DNA of 64,000 bases from Sebastes aleutianus (GCA_916700875.1 CAKAKS010000060.1:2899334-2963333), one strand, 5' to 3'; shown: positions 10,960 through 23,223, counted from the stretch's first letter. Translations and numbers: made by a program. The notes: generated by a model from the sequence alone, not told the origin.

Positions 10960-11330
10960 AATACACAGATGGATTTGCATGTTCACTTGGGAGTTACAGT
11001 TTTGGATTTCCTCCCTAGAAATCATTTGCCACAGAAAATAACCGGGGAAGATAATATCAGTGTTATTCCGCTATACTTCTGCTTTTATTTGCATATCTCT
11101 TGTTTTAAATAAGGCAACCCCTCGGAGTGAAATTCGGTTTGTTTTTCGGAGCTTCATTCTGCATCACCTTTTCTTTTTTTTTTTTTACTTCTCAACCTCT
11201 CTCCCTCTATTTAATTCTTTCTTCAGGCCTATAGCTCCTCTCTTCTGTCTCACACTGGCACTAGACTGCTCCGAGCGATTATCAAACCTGAGAATATTTT
11301 TCCATCCACATGCAAATCACCCACCATGCT
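10960..11330 (+). promoter_or_regulatory. Candidate enhancer with three POU octamers
   Basis: Exact octamers occur at 10973-10980 (ATTTGCAT), 11087-11094 (ATTTGCAT) and 11310-11317 (ATGCAAAT). The interval is mostly non-repetitive apart from a T12 run near 11175. Three matches in 345 bp far exceeds chance for an 8-mer on either strand. Octamers are POU-factor sites; enhancer activity is inferred. Confidence 0.4.
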
Positions 11331-11685
11331 CTCTTATCATTCCTGCTTTGCCCCCCCCTCTTCCCCCACTCTCTCCCACCCCGCCCCAGCCACCCCAAAC
11401 GGTTGTGTGTAATCAAAGTAAACGGCAGCTAAAGCTAAAAGGGAAACGCTCTTTGTGGAGATGGATGGAGGGATTAAATATTAACCGGATGCGGCTGACT
11501 TAAGGCAAGTGTTTTACATAGCTGCTCCCGCCGCGGATGCCGCGCATTGATCCCCTCGCCCTGGCGCCTTTACTTGTTTGGCTGACTGCCGTTAATTTTT
11601 CACCATCGTTTCACTGGCCAGGCCTTTTAGAAACGGAGAGGGAGAGGGGAGGCCAATGAATGGTTCACCCATCCACCGCCGTCCC

Positions 11686-11715
11686 TCCCCTCCACTCCCC
11701 TCCACTCCCCTCCCC
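11686..11715 (+). repeat. Short 10-bp tandem repeat (CTCCACTCCC)
   Basis: About three units of CTCCACTCCC lie in a C-rich stretch. The repeat is a minor low-complexity feature. Confidence 0.75.
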
Positions 11716-12307
11716 GTGCCTTTAACGGGGGCAGGTGAGATGGATGATAGCAATTTGAGATTTTGTTTGTGCGTGTGATCATGGAGATTGTTTTTGGTAT
11801 TACCATGGTGTAACAATCCCAGTGATTAATTGAGGCGAGTGCTCGGCTAGGATCGGAGGAATTGGGGTAAATGGGAGGTTGCAGGTTCTCCACCTTCCTC
11901 CGCTCTTGACTCGTGAATGTGGTGTTTATCGGCTGACCTTGGAGTCCGACACCGCTGCCTTCTTTACACACACACACACACACATAGAACAACAACAACG
12001 CACTCCCGGGACCCTGCCTCCACACACACACTGCCCCTCTTGTCATATCACTTCCTTCATTTCCTCGTGCCTCTTTCTTCCTCTCCTCCAACTGTGATTA
12101 AAAGAGAAAATCTAGACCGCTCAAAACCAAACTTTGGTGCAGAAAGGAGACTAAACAAAAACAAAATGGCTACAGTGGCCACAGTGTTCATGTGGATGGA
12201 CGTTAGCGGTGGGAAGGCTCCTCCAGTGGCTGTGTGTGTTTTCAATGTGTTTGTTGTCTACATGTGTATAGAAATATCCTGTGGGTCACAGAGGCAGCTT
12301 GTTAACA

Positions 12308-12362
12308 GGGGGGGGGGGGGGGGGGGGGGCTCATACCAGTGGTGGTTCCCCCCCCCCCACCA
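12308..12362 (+). repeat. G22 homopolymer followed by poly-C
   Basis: Twenty-two consecutive G (12308-12329) are followed within about 20 bp by C-rich runs (12348-12370). The two could pair as a G/C hairpin or form a quadruplex. The exact length is likely polymorphic or prone to assembly error. Confidence 0.9.
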
Positions 12363-12769
12363 CCCCCTCCTCCTCTAACCACACACACAGTTGTTGCGCT
12401 GGTGCTGTTGACAGCATTGTGAAGGCCTTCTGGCATTTATAAATGCAGTGTCGGTCCAGCAGCGGAGCTCTACCTTGCAGTCGTCAGACATGGCCACCGC
12501 TCATCACTCAGCCCTTAATGATGCCTTGTTTTCCCCCCACACCCACCCACCCATGCACCCCCCCCCCCTCCACCCACCCACCCTGGCCAGATCTGAAGGG
12601 GTCGAAGGCAGGTCGTGACCCCCAGGTGGCTGCAGTCGAGAAGATTGCTGCACTTCTTTACATGTTTTGGTCTCTCTCTCTCTCTCTCCTCCTCGGCTGA
12701 CATTATTATATTCCATTTAGGTTCAAACACATACAAGCCTTTTTACAGCGTGCATCAATGTTTCGGTGC

Positions 12770-13080
12770 TGGGAGGTGCAGATAGCTGATATTTATAATG
12801 CTGCATGGTATTAATTTGACAATTTTCATGCCACCAAAAATTGCAAATATTTTCTGTTTCAAGCAGAATTATACGATACTAAAATGCACTAAGCCAATAA
12901 GCCAATAATAATAGCAATGATAATAATAATAACACTAAAAATATAGTTTAATCCAATCAGAGTGCTGCATCACTGTTAAATACAGTTAAAAGAGCTTATC
13001 ATTTTACAATAAACGTGACGAAATATATCCATCATAATAGATCAGTCGGTCATCTTTTAATATATGATAAATATTGGTAA
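12770..13080 (+). other. AT-rich intron block
   Basis: The block is AT-rich sequence with a degenerate (AAT)n stretch near 12903-12932 (AATAATAATAGCAATGATAATAATAATAA-like). No coding potential or clear element boundary was seen. Confidence 0.6.
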
Positions 13081-13609
13081 ACAAACGTATTAATATGTCT
13101 GACCCTACTCTTTCTTTTCCTCTCTTGGATCCTCACCAACTTCTTCCTTTCTTTTCATGCTATTTCCTTTCTTCTCTGCTCCCTGTGTCTTTTCCGTGTC
13201 TCTCGCTCTTTTGCTCTCCTTTAGTCAAAGTAGCCCTGGTCCCCATAGCAACACATAGTGAACTCTTTACTCATTAGTGTGTATGCAGCCACGCTGAATG
13301 GCCTGAATCCTGTTCCTGTGATTTTCATACCAACAACGTCCATCACCTCGTCGTGATTTTTTTTTTTTATACCGGGCCGAGTAACCAGCCAGTGTTGATA
13401 TTTGGACATTTGCTTGATTCCAAAATCAATGTGTTTGTCTTGTAGTGGCGAGTGAATTGTGTGTGTGTGTGTGTGTGTGTGTGAGATCACATGAAGATTG
13501 AGAGGCGACACTGGGAAACGTCCCTCCGTCACGCCTGACTCACGCTCGCCTGTTTTTTTTTTTGTTTTTTTGGCCGTTAAATCTCCAGAGCGCTGATAAC
13601 AGGTCAGCC

Positions 13610-13790
13610 GTTGAGAGAGAAACGAGAGGGAGGAGGGAAGAGAAAGAGAGAGGGTGAGAAGGAGGGAGGGAAGGAGGGAGGGGGTAGAGTGAGGAAGTGA
13701 AAGAACCAGGATATGATTAGAGAGAGAGTAAGAAAGTGTGTATGCAGACGGAAAAAAAAGGGAAAGAGAGAGAGAGAGATTGGTCTTCTT
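13610..13790 (+). repeat. Polypurine tract with G-quadruplex motif
   Basis: Nearly 180 bp of G/A-rich sequence includes G3-A-G3-AAGGA-G3-A-G5 at 13664-13684, which satisfies the G3+N1-7 quadruplex rule. Mirror-symmetric GA runs could also form triplex DNA. Formation is inferred. Confidence 0.75.
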
Positions 13791-14086
13791 TATGCTGGCT
13801 CACCCATTGCGTGGGCGGCGCATGGAGTGGAGGGGTCAATGGGATGCCGTGATAGGCTAATCTGCCAGGAAGGGAGGGTTAGGGCAGGCCTCACGGGAGC
13901 AGCTCATTGGCTAGACTCATTTTGCCCTGTGAAATAAAATCTCACCGCGTCTTTGTTTTCATTTTTTTTTTTCTCTCTCCACTGTTTGAAGATTGATAGT
14001 GCGGGTATTTGCTCTGAAATCTCTTTTTCGAGTGTGAATATTTATCTGCCTGCATCTGTACAGTATGTGCCCGCGTACGTGTATGT

Positions 14087-14117
<31 letters not shown>

Positions 14118-14451
14118 GCATACTTTTCTTAGTTCATCCCAGTTCCTGTGGGAGTGTGTGTGTGTGTGTATGCACGATGTTTCCAGAGCTGTGTGTGCCT
14201 GTCCTCCAGTCAGACACATGGATGACAGATGACCCAGTGGGAGACACCAGCCATCCTGCCCAACCGGAATCTTACCCCCCTCCCCTCCTCTCCACCTGCC
14301 CCCCCAAGCCCCTTTTGCCTACTAAAAAGTGCATACTTTGTTTACTTCCTCGGCTTTTAGCCATAAATCCTGGATCCACCTCCAAGGTGGCGTTGCCCCC
14401 TTTTCCTCGGGTTACGGCTTTGTACACGATCATAATAGCTGCGTCACCGCG

Positions 14452-14453
<2 letters not shown>

Positions 14454-14485
<32 letters not shown>
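14454..14485 (+). repeat. (TG)n microsatellite
   Basis: This is a pure 32-bp TG run. Another TG-rich segment lies at 14080-14117. Confidence 0.95.
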
Positions 14486-14487
<2 letters not shown>

Positions 14488-14619
14488 CAAACCAGCCGCG
14501 AACCTGGCTGCATGCATGCCTGTCTATCGCTGTAGGGGGGGGGGAGGTGGGAGCTTACTGGACCAGAGGAAACCTAAATCCTCATATAAAAAGGCCATGC
14601 ACTCCTCAGCCTGGGCCGA

Positions 14620-14675
14620 GGGAAGGAAGGAGGGAGGGAGGGAGAAGGAAGGGAAGAGAGAGGGAGACAGAAACA

Positions 14676-14720
<45 letters not shown>

Positions 14721-14735
14721 GAAAAAAGTTGATTT
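14620..14735 (+). repeat. Purine tract with (GA)n core
   Basis: GGGA/GGAA-rich sequence leads into a pure GA run at 14681-14717. It produces long Ser/Leu- and Arg/Glu-type spurious frames on both strands. Confidence 0.9.
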
Positions 14736-15149
14736 CCTTTTTCAGCAGAGCCATACATCACAGGGCCTCCCAGCTGCAGTGTCACAAGCTGACAGAATGA
14801 CATGTGTCATTTATCAAAGGGGCCAGGCGGGGGCCTTGGGAAACGTGCACCACAAAGCCTGAGAGAGTTCATTCCAACGCTCAACCCTCCCCTTCCTCCC
14901 CTCCCTCCCTCCCTCATCTCTACTCCCTCAGCCCGCCCCCGCCGTTCACTCTCCTCCTCGTTTTCTCTCCTCTATGCCCCCCCCCCCCACCCCTTCTCTG
15001 ACCACCTCCACCCTCCCCTGCTCACTTTGCCTGGTGCCAAAAAAAGGGCTCTGTAATGTTTTCTGTCTTCTCCTGTACTCACACACAGCCGCCGTGTGTG
15101 TGTTTGTGTATGCAGGGTTGCTCCGCTGAATACAGCCACTTGCGTTATA

Positions 15150-15810
15150 CCTTAAAGCTGAAGTAGGCGAGATTGGAGCAAATATGATTAAAAAAAAAAT
15201 TATAAAACGGTCGCTATATCGTGACGGTAGTACATGAAACAGGTAACCTGAAAGAAATCATGTTCCTCTGTGTCCTCCGGTGTCCTCCGGTGTCCTCCGG
15301 TGTCCTCCTGTGCTCCTAACGGCATCTGCAAGATTTCACAGACCGGAGGAAAACAAGCAGTAAGAGCTGATCTGAGGTCTGCTGTTCAGCTGCTTTCTAT
15401 GAGAGCCGGCTGTCAATCACTCGCGAACTCCGACCAAACGGTCAAACTAGGCAGCGCTGATCAAATATGAATCAATATTCTGTTACGTTGATGCCTATTT
15501 CTCTCCTCAGATGTTTTCATGGTTTAGCTATAAAATGTGAAAGTTTGTGAAGCCGCCACCATTGTGAAATCTGGTGAAGGGACGCCAACTTCCAATCACA
15601 TGACTGGAGCACAGCCAATAGGAACGCTCTCTCTGATTGGTCAAAGTCTCCCGTCACGGGCTAGATGTTCTAAAGCCTGAAAACAGAGCCATGAGGAGGA
15701 GCAGAAGTCTAGTTATCTCTCAGAACACTTGAATCACAATATGCTGAAAGGTTATTATGGAATTTTTGCCCAATGATGCCAAACATATACTGCCTACTGA
15801 AGCTTTAAAG
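15150..15810. mobile_element. Non-autonomous TIR transposon (MITE), about 660 bp
   Basis: The left end TTAAAGCTGAAGTAGGC (from 15152) and the reverse complement of the right end (TTAAAGCTTCAGTAGGC, ending near 15809) form terminal inverted repeats that agree at 17 of 22 positions. The interior has no transposase frame. I recall this end sequence as a common interspersed element in percomorph fish, but no database name can be given. It includes a short (TGTCCTCCGG)n tandem repeat. Confidence 0.7.
15268..15308 (+). repeat. 10-bp tandem repeat TGTCCTCCGG
   Basis: Three perfect and one degenerate unit lie inside the TIR element, so the array may differ between genomic copies. Confidence 0.9.
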
Positions 15811-16011
15811 CCAAAGTCGGTCCAAGTTTGAAGAAAATCTGAAAGAATAAATCACATTTAAGAAAGCGTTCAAAAGCCTTCAAGCTAACAGTTCAATAAC
15901 CTCATTCATAAAATGATCACCCTGTGATGATATTAATAACACTTTAGTTCCAAAGTTTTGTTGCCGAAAGATGTTTAATGCGGCTACTTTACCTTGCCAA
16001 ATGGATTTGGA

Positions 16012-16013
<2 letters not shown>

Positions 16014-16080
<67 letters not shown>
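16014..16080 (+). repeat. (TG)n microsatellite, 67 bp
   Basis: This is a pure alternating TG run, long enough for Z-DNA formation. It lies 200 bp after the TIR element. Confidence 0.97.
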
Positions 16081-16081
<1 letters not shown>

Positions 16082-16264
16082 ATGCTCCTCCCGGGTTAGA
16101 GGTTGGTTGTCTTGCTGTTTCTGATCTGGTTTAAGACAGTTTCTGATTGTTATTATAGTAGCCTTATTATAGCGTAGCTGTTCTCCACATATCCTTCTTT
16201 ACTGACTTTGTTGTCATTTTTATTCAGTTGGTTTCCTACATTAGTGGCCTGGAAACATTTATAT

Positions 16265-16291
16265 GCACACACACACACACACACACACACT
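16265..16291 (+). repeat. (CA)n microsatellite
   Basis: This is a pure CA run of about 27 bp. Confidence 0.95.
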
Positions 16292-17284
16292 CCATACCTG
16301 CTACTGAAGAGTTGTTTGACAGAGAGATTACAGATTTCCCGGCTGGTCGGGCCCCAGTCGGAGGTCTGCGGGGTCACGGCACTGAGCGCTCGGGGCCCGT
16401 TTAAGAACGCATTACGTTGCAGAACAGCTTGTACATAGGAACGGCCGTTGTAGCCGACGTGTCAGTTACAATAGCAAGCTGTGTCAGTCCAGTCATGGCA
16501 TGCCTATCTACAACTTTTTTTTTGTGTTAATGTCTTACCTCACCGCACGCACTCCATTTCCAGCTTCCTCTCATCCATCATCGGCTCACCTTTCATCCCA
16601 ACCCCCTCGTCCACCCCCCGTCATCGGCCCCCGCTAGGGTTAACTCCATCCTGGGCCACTAGCAGAATCAATAAACTATCTCACCTGGGTGCCCTTCCCT
16701 TCCTCCACCATGGCCAGATTAGACTTTAAGAACACTGTAATCTGCCTCTTGGCCTGTGTTTAGTGGCCTTGTTGCCATGTTTGTCCAACACCGAGCGACG
16801 TCTTATTTTCAAGAACTTTTCTTTTGAGCAAGTGCGACCAAATTATGAAGAGATCAAGTAAAACCAGCATGAATTTATTTAGAAATATATCAAAATAAAT
16901 CACATAATTCCAGACCGATGTTACCATTTAGTAGCCAGACTGCATGTCGTATCACAGTGATGACATAAACGTTTTATGTAAGTTAACACAACCGGGTTTT
17001 TGGTAGCTACCAATATTAGATGCAAGATCATTTCCACAGGTTAGTACTTATGTAGTAAATTTTTTCTCAAGGCATTCTGGGGATTTCAAATACATACAAT
17101 TTTGATCCATCTTGCAAGCGTGCGTCTTCTTTTAAAACCGTGTCCACCCGCTCACTTTTTGCTTTCTAACACCAGACTAAACCGAGTATATTTCTACTTC
17201 TAGCAGCTGAGAAACTTTGGGTGAAATTCTCTATTTAATAATTAAAAATCCAACTCGGGGCAGCACGAGGTGGCGAGCAGACAG

Positions 17285-17289
<5 letters not shown>

Positions 17290-17321
<32 letters not shown>

Positions 17322-17330
17322 GTGAGTGAG
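17290..17330 (+). repeat. (GA)n-(GAGT)n microsatellite
   Basis: A 29-bp GA run ends in a short GAGT array. Confidence 0.93.
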
Positions 17331-18301
17331 GGGAAAAAGAGGAAAAGAAGCAGAAGAGGTTGTGGGGGGAGCCCTCCTGATAGTATAATGTTTCCTTGCT
17401 TTGTCTGCGGGGGTTAAAAGAAGTGGTACATCATTAAGAAGAATATTCAGTGGTGGTGTCACTGAGGGGTGACCCTTCTAACAGGTCATGGATAGTTCAC
17501 CCACCCAGCCCACTAAATACCTCCCCAACCCCCACCCCCCACACAGCCATAGGTAGAGTTCAGGCCGGAGAGTTTCCGTGGCCATTTTGATATCTTTGTT
17601 TTCCTCTTGAGCAGTAAACGCTTTTCATTGATTGTAACGCACAGCCAAGTTTGGCTAAAGCACAATAAAACAAGCATATTTACACAGTCCTGGAGCACAT
17701 TTTGGCACAAACGGACAACTGGGCTCACGCTGATGCTAAACGTACAATGGACAGTGTTTACAGGGAGATGAAGAATGAGAGAAGAGGCTTTGAGATGCTG
17801 TATTTCTTCTCACCTCTCCTATTCTTCTTCTTCTCTCTTTGTCTTTTCACCTCCTCCCTCTATCCTCTCTGTGTGTCAGGGAGGTGGGGGACCGGGGAGA
17901 CGGCCTCTTTTCATTCGTCTTCATAAGCCTCATTTATTTTTGCAGCCAGATGTGAGCTGACAGACATCACTCAGTGACCCCCCCCCACTCCCAACTCCCC
18001 TTCTTCCCTCCATCGGCACCCTTGAGCCCCTTTCTCTCCCCATACTCCACCCTACTAGGAGGTCAGGCGAGCACCCCCCCACCGCCACCACCCCCCCACA
18101 CCCCCACCGTCAGCATTACACAAGATGGATGTGTCTTTAAAGCAGAGATTGATTGTGGATATCAGAGTTATGGCGCCATTCATCACGGCCGATATTATTC
18201 AGACGAGCGGGATTGAACAAGGAGGTGGGACTCCTGAGCTCATGTGGGTGGGTTCTGGTGTGGGGGGGACTTTAATAGATTGTAGATGAGAGTGTATGTC
18301 A

Positions 18302-18303
<2 letters not shown>

Positions 18304-18384
<81 letters not shown>

Positions 18385-18488
18385 ATGAATGTGTGTGCTT
18401 ATGCTCATGTACTCGCTTGTACCTTCATAAGTCGGCCTCACTTGGGAATTCTGGCATGTGCTCGACTGTTTCTTGTCTTTATCCTCGT

Positions 18489-18528
<40 letters not shown>
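18304..18528 (+). repeat. Two long (TG)n microsatellites
   Basis: A 78-bp TG run (18304-18381) and a 38-bp run (18491-18528) are separated by about 110 bp of unique sequence. Both are in TG orientation on the tshz1 sense strand. Confidence 0.97.
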
Positions 18529-18530
<2 letters not shown>

Positions 18531-18670
18531 CTGTCTGCATTGATCTCCAGTGATGTGATCCTCCTTGAGAGCCTGTTCTCATCGGATTCTGATTTACGGC
18601 TTCATTAGGATCCTCGCGCTACCTCCCCTTTCTTTTTGTCTCCCTAGCTTTCGCCAGGTCACTCTTGGAG

Positions 18671-18701
<31 letters not shown>

Positions 18702-19046
18702 GGGGGGGGGGAGCTGCAAACTAAAGGACTTTTCATCCCAAAACACGTTGTATAGTTTGTTTCTGTTCTGTTTGTCATCTTTATGAATAATCTCTTATTA
18801 TTCATCAAGGGCTCAGCACCTCATTGTGCCCCCAAGAGCTGGAGTGCCGTGGCGGTTTTTCGGAGGTGCTTCCCCCTACCCCCAGGCAGCCCCCGCTCGG
18901 CTGAAAGGAGCTCTCATTGTGTGTGTCGTCTTTTATGGCGCCGTCTGAAAGGGAGGGATGCACTCCAGTCGGCATTCAAATGCACGTGGTAAAGCAGCCA
19001 GCAGAGCAGGACAAACACCACAGGTTGTAAACGCTTTGAAAAGGAG

Positions 19047-19049
<3 letters not shown>

Positions 19050-19108
<59 letters not shown>
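19050..19108 (+). repeat. (TG)n microsatellite, 59 bp
   Basis: The run is a pure TG array flanked by GAGAG on both sides. Confidence 0.97.
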
Positions 19109-19110
<2 letters not shown>

Positions 19111-19829
19111 AGTGTGCGTGCATGAGGATGTGTAAATGGGAGTGTTTTGAGTGTGTGCGGGCTCTTGACTGAAAGGTTTTCACTCTCTTTACCTCCACTT
19201 TTTCTCTCCCGATACAGTTCGCCACTTACTTTGCTCCTCTTTTTTTCCCCCTGTCTACCTGTCTTCTGTAGTCGCCTGAAATGACTTTCTTCTTCCTCAC
19301 ACTAAGAAAAAGAACCTCAAAGTTTTTGCTTCTCATGGTTTTAAAATCCCCCCCCATTATCAGGAGTCAAGTCATGCAGAAATGTAAAAAAAATAAGAAG
19401 GTAATCACACTTTGTGCTGGTGCTTTTGTCGTCAGTCCGTGATGGAAATGGGTCTAAATATGAGATTAGAACCTGCCGGTGACTGATGCTATTAGGCAGA
19501 TATGCCATAGACTTTACTATCTCCCATGAAGGATTAGCGCAAATTATACTGGGAGACAGGCTTGATTTCTCCTCTGCCTGGCTGGATGTGGGCATTTGAG
19601 GCACTCTAAGTTGACAGCGTCTGTCTCCGCTTAGTTCTCCGAGACAGGTTGTGTGACAGCTGATGCCAGGCGAGGGCTTAAAAAGTGTGTATGTGTGGGT
19701 GTCTGTTTGTGTGTCGGACAACGTTCGGTGGCCTGTGTGTGCGAGCGCGAGTGTGTCATTGTGTGTGAGAGTAGGAGAGTTATAAACTGACAGGCGAGTG
19801 TGTTTGAATGTGATTGCGCGTCAATGACG

Positions 19830-19985
19830 TTTTTTTTTTTTTTTTCAGAAAACAGGTTCTCTTTGAGTAGGGTGACAATTGGGAAAGGCTAATTTTAAGC
19901 TCGGTGGCTTCCTCTTTAATTCTACACACTCTTATCTAGCGTTATTTTGAAATAATTAAACTGTCCAGGTGAAGCTGTTTTTTTT
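19830..19985 (+). promoter_or_regulatory. Candidate conserved non-coding element
   Basis: After a T16 run, the sequence is unique and contains GGGTGACAATTGGG, GGCTAATTTTAAGC, TCTTTAATTC and GAAATAATTAAAC. Several homeodomain-type words occur close together. The call is motif-based only. Confidence 0.3.
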
Positions 19986-20714
19986 GTAGCTATGAATAAG
20001 TAGGAAAGCTGGTCAGACGTCTGACCGGGCGCTGGATGTTTTAAATCCGTTTGAAGGAAAAAATGCTGATAAAAACAAAACCTAGATAACAGAACATACA
20101 AGTTTCACTTTGCTCCAGAAAGGTCCATCGTGACAGCAGGCCGACGGCATCCATCACGCAGAGCGTAATCTCAAATTGAACTATGTTGTTGATGTAGCTG
20201 GAGGTAGGTGGTCGAGCGGTTTGCTCACCTCTCAGGAATGTTTTGAGGGGGAACATGCAAATGCTCCCTGTTTTAGCCCGGCTGTCTCCTCTCGGCCGGC
20301 TGATTTAGGAGGCTGACATGTCCTTTAATGTTGGGTAATAAACTGGAGGGGTGGATTTACGGGCTCAAGCCTTGTTTTCCCCCCACTGTCTCTGTCCTCT
20401 TGGCTCCATATGACGACAATACAAGCTCCGCCCTCTCTGCATTTAAGGTGTTTTCAAAGTAGCTTTACCAGAGCCGTTGGTTTCCACCGTAGCCGATGTG
20501 TGGCCGTGTGTCACATGGAGAGAACGTTTCTCAGTACACTGGAAATTAGTTTGGATCGAAAATCACTGAGCCAACTGCTGCAAGCTCTAGTCATTCTGGG
20601 TTAAACCTGTTAAAGACCTCAGAATAATGATATTTCATTGTGATTTCTGTTGATACATTTAGCTTTTGAAAAGCAACCAAAACAATGCAGCAAAGCAACC
20701 CTCCCTTAGAACTC

Positions 20715-21423
20715 GGGCTGTCAAAGGGAACGCCATAATAAGGCGTTAACGCAAATTCTTTTGAACCCCACTAATTTCTTTAATGCAGTCGATCTTTCAG
20801 AGGTTGTAGCGGGCTCGGTTTTAAAGCCAGAGTGAAGATACTGCTATCATAGGAGACTAGAAAACCTAACGAATCCATTGATACCAACCATGTCATACTA
20901 GCTTGACACGAAATAGCTCCAAACTTGCGCTAAATTTTGGCGAGGAAAAACTGGCATGGCCATTTTCAAAGGGGTCCCCATCGACCTCTGACCTCGAGAT
21001 ATGTGAATGAAAATGGGTTCTCTGGGTACCCACGAGTCTCCCCTTTACAGACATGCCCACTTTATGATTATAGTCAAGTCAGCACACTGACACACTGACA
21101 GCTGTTGTTGCCTGTTGGGCTGCAGTTTGCCATGTTATGATTTGAGCATATTGTTTTATGCTAAATGCAGTACCTGTGAGGGTTTCTGGACAATATCTGT
21201 CATTGTTTGGTGTTGTTAATTGATTTCCAATAATAAATATATACATACATTTGCATAAAGCAGCATGTTTGTCCACTCCCGTGTTGATAAGAGTATTAAA
21301 TACTTGACAAATCTCCCTTTAAGGTACATTTTGAACAGATACAAAATGTGAGATTAATCATGACTAACTATGAACACCTCATGCGATTAATCGCGATTAA
21401 ATATTTGAATTGATTGACAGCCC
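20715..21423. mobile_element. Non-autonomous DNA transposon, GGGCTGTCAA termini, about 709 bp
   Basis: The left end GGGCTGTCAA and right end TTGACAGCCC are exact 10-bp inverted repeats. Just inside the right end is the palindromic ATTAATCGCGATTAA-type sequence that I recall as a hallmark of a very common teleost interspersed repeat. No transposase frame remains. I could not define a target-site duplication by eye, so exact ends are good to a few bases. Confidence 0.72.
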
Positions 21424-21689
21424 AACTTTTAACCAAAGCGAATGATCTTTACCGCACATTTAAAAACACGCATATCCACCTGCAGCCCATATTTTGTCTC
21501 AGCTTGTCCTCACAGTACCGCTCCACACCCTCAGATTTCTGCTTTGTCTTCCCACTCGTCCTCCTCCTCCTCCTCTCTGCTCTTTCCTCCTCCTTAGTGT
21601 GTGAGGTGCGATGCACAGCGGTGCTTCGCTGTGTCAGCAGGACTGAAGCAGGTCAAAGTGTAGAATGACTCAGATAGGTGTGTAGCGTC

Positions 21690-22109
21690 AGACCGATATA
21701 CACTCACTGTACAGTATGTTTCCTGATATTGGCTTCTTGTTGGATTTGGGCCAGACGAGTCTGCCCACCTCTGATGTGATGTAGTTCAGACTTCTGCCTG
21801 ACTGCAGCAGGTGAATATGACTGTGTTAGTATTGTTTTTATTTCAGGTGGCTGACCAGAAAATGCACCTCGAGTGTGGTGTGGGAGGATTTACTCACCAA
21901 CTTCAGTGTGTAAATCCTGCAATGAAACCTGCGTTGCTCACCTCGCAGAGCTGCTAAAGCTAAAGGAATTGGTTGAAAAGCTGTTTCAGAAGTTTTCCTA
22001 ACCTGCCGAGAGTACATTTTGAGGGGATACACATAATAATGAAATCTTTTTAGCGTGATAGAAGTCATGTCGGCACCAGTATCAGCCTCTTAAAACTCCA
22101 TATCGGTCT
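21690..22109. mobile_element. Candidate non-autonomous element with AGACCGATAT ends, about 420 bp
   Basis: The left end AGACCGATATA at 21690-21700 is mirrored by TATCGGTCT at 22101-22109 (9-10 bp inverted repeats). The interior holds GGCACCAGTATCAG next to the right end, a word I associate with fish repeats. It lies 267 bp after the GGGCTGTCAA element. Confidence 0.45.
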
Positions 22110-22384
22110 CCTCTACGCAGGATGCTCCAAATCAGTCTCATCTTCTCCTCGACACAGTTTGACTGATCAGTCCGAGGCCTAGTTTGCTGCTGCCAGCGTG
22201 GGACTCGATGTTCGTTTCTCTATTTATTTCCACAGCTCATGCGTTTTTCCCCATATAAAGACAGTCTATGTCCGACCGTGTCACCGCGTGATGGATTGCA
22301 TAGTCCTCTTCTCTCAGGAAGAGAAAGGAAGGGGGGGGATGGTGGAAAGAAGGAAGGAAAGAAGGAGGGAAAGAATGAGTGAGA

Positions 22385-22390
<6 letters not shown>

Positions 22391-22431
<41 letters not shown>
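22391..22431 (+). repeat. (GA)n microsatellite
   Basis: A pure 41-bp GA run follows a GGAA/GGGA-rich stretch. Confidence 0.95.
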
Positions 22432-22434
<3 letters not shown>

Positions 22435-22814
22435 GCGGAATGGTGTGGTGCGGTGCAGCAGTGAAGGACATGGCAGCTTAGCGCTGGCCAAAAAGACTGT
22501 GCTGAACACCTGCTCCTGTCTCCAACGCCCCTTCAACCTCCTCATTACCTGTCAATCTATCACAAGGCAGCCAGATCAAATGTCTGCAGCAGCCAGGACT
22601 CGCACAGGGACGGAGGGAGGGAAGAAAGAAGGGGAAAGAGAGAGGGACAGATTGCATGTCTGGGAGAGAGGAAAATGAAGGGGAAGTAAATGGAGCAGCT
22701 GCGTGTGCATATTGAAGATCTGTTGATAATTTTGGAGTAAACTTTGTCCAGAGTGCAATTATTTAAAAAACTTCTGGAGGTAGTTTGTCATGTTTGCTAA
22801 ATGAATGTACGGGA

Positions 22815-23085
22815 TACATGATGCAAATGTGTTTTATCGTCGTCACCGGAGGGTTGACCAGCACCGTTTGGCCTTTGATTGGCGCCGCTGTGTAAAAGAG
22901 GTGAATCTGTGACAGACAGGCACCTCTGTAGGGAGGCGGGGCCTGCGGTTTCAGATTACAGCGACAATGCTGCCAATGTGTGTGTGTGAGAGAGTGTGTG
23001 TTTGTGTGTTGTAAACACGACAAAACCACGCACATTTGTATGTATGCAAATGTGTATTTTTACGAGTGTTTCATGCAAATATACA
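22815..23085 (+). promoter_or_regulatory. Candidate enhancer with three POU octamers
   Basis: Exact ATGCAAAT octamers occur at 22821-22828, 23044-23051 and 23073-23080, all on the plus strand. The sequence between includes a CCAATGTG word and a short TG run. Function is inferred from the cluster. Confidence 0.38.
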
Positions 23086-23220
23086 CAGGTTTATTTAGTG
23101 TGCCGGAGTGTATCAGTTGTGTGTTGTGTGCTTTAAAAGGCGGATGAATTTGAGCTCATCAAGGTGCATTAGTGCACACATGACCAGTCCCAGCCCTCTA
23201 TTTCTGATCCCTTTCAGCCC

Positions 23221-23223
<3 letters not shown>

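Noticed and set aside
14524..14803. Ser-Leu-rich or Arg-Glu-rich frames
   Set aside because: They are products of GA/CT simple repeats with no other support; similar cases are 22220-22545, 8823-9152 and 31249-31530.
15268..15308. CRISPR-like short repeats
   Set aside because: The units are directly adjacent with no spacers, in a eukaryotic transposon; no CRISPR array exists in the window.
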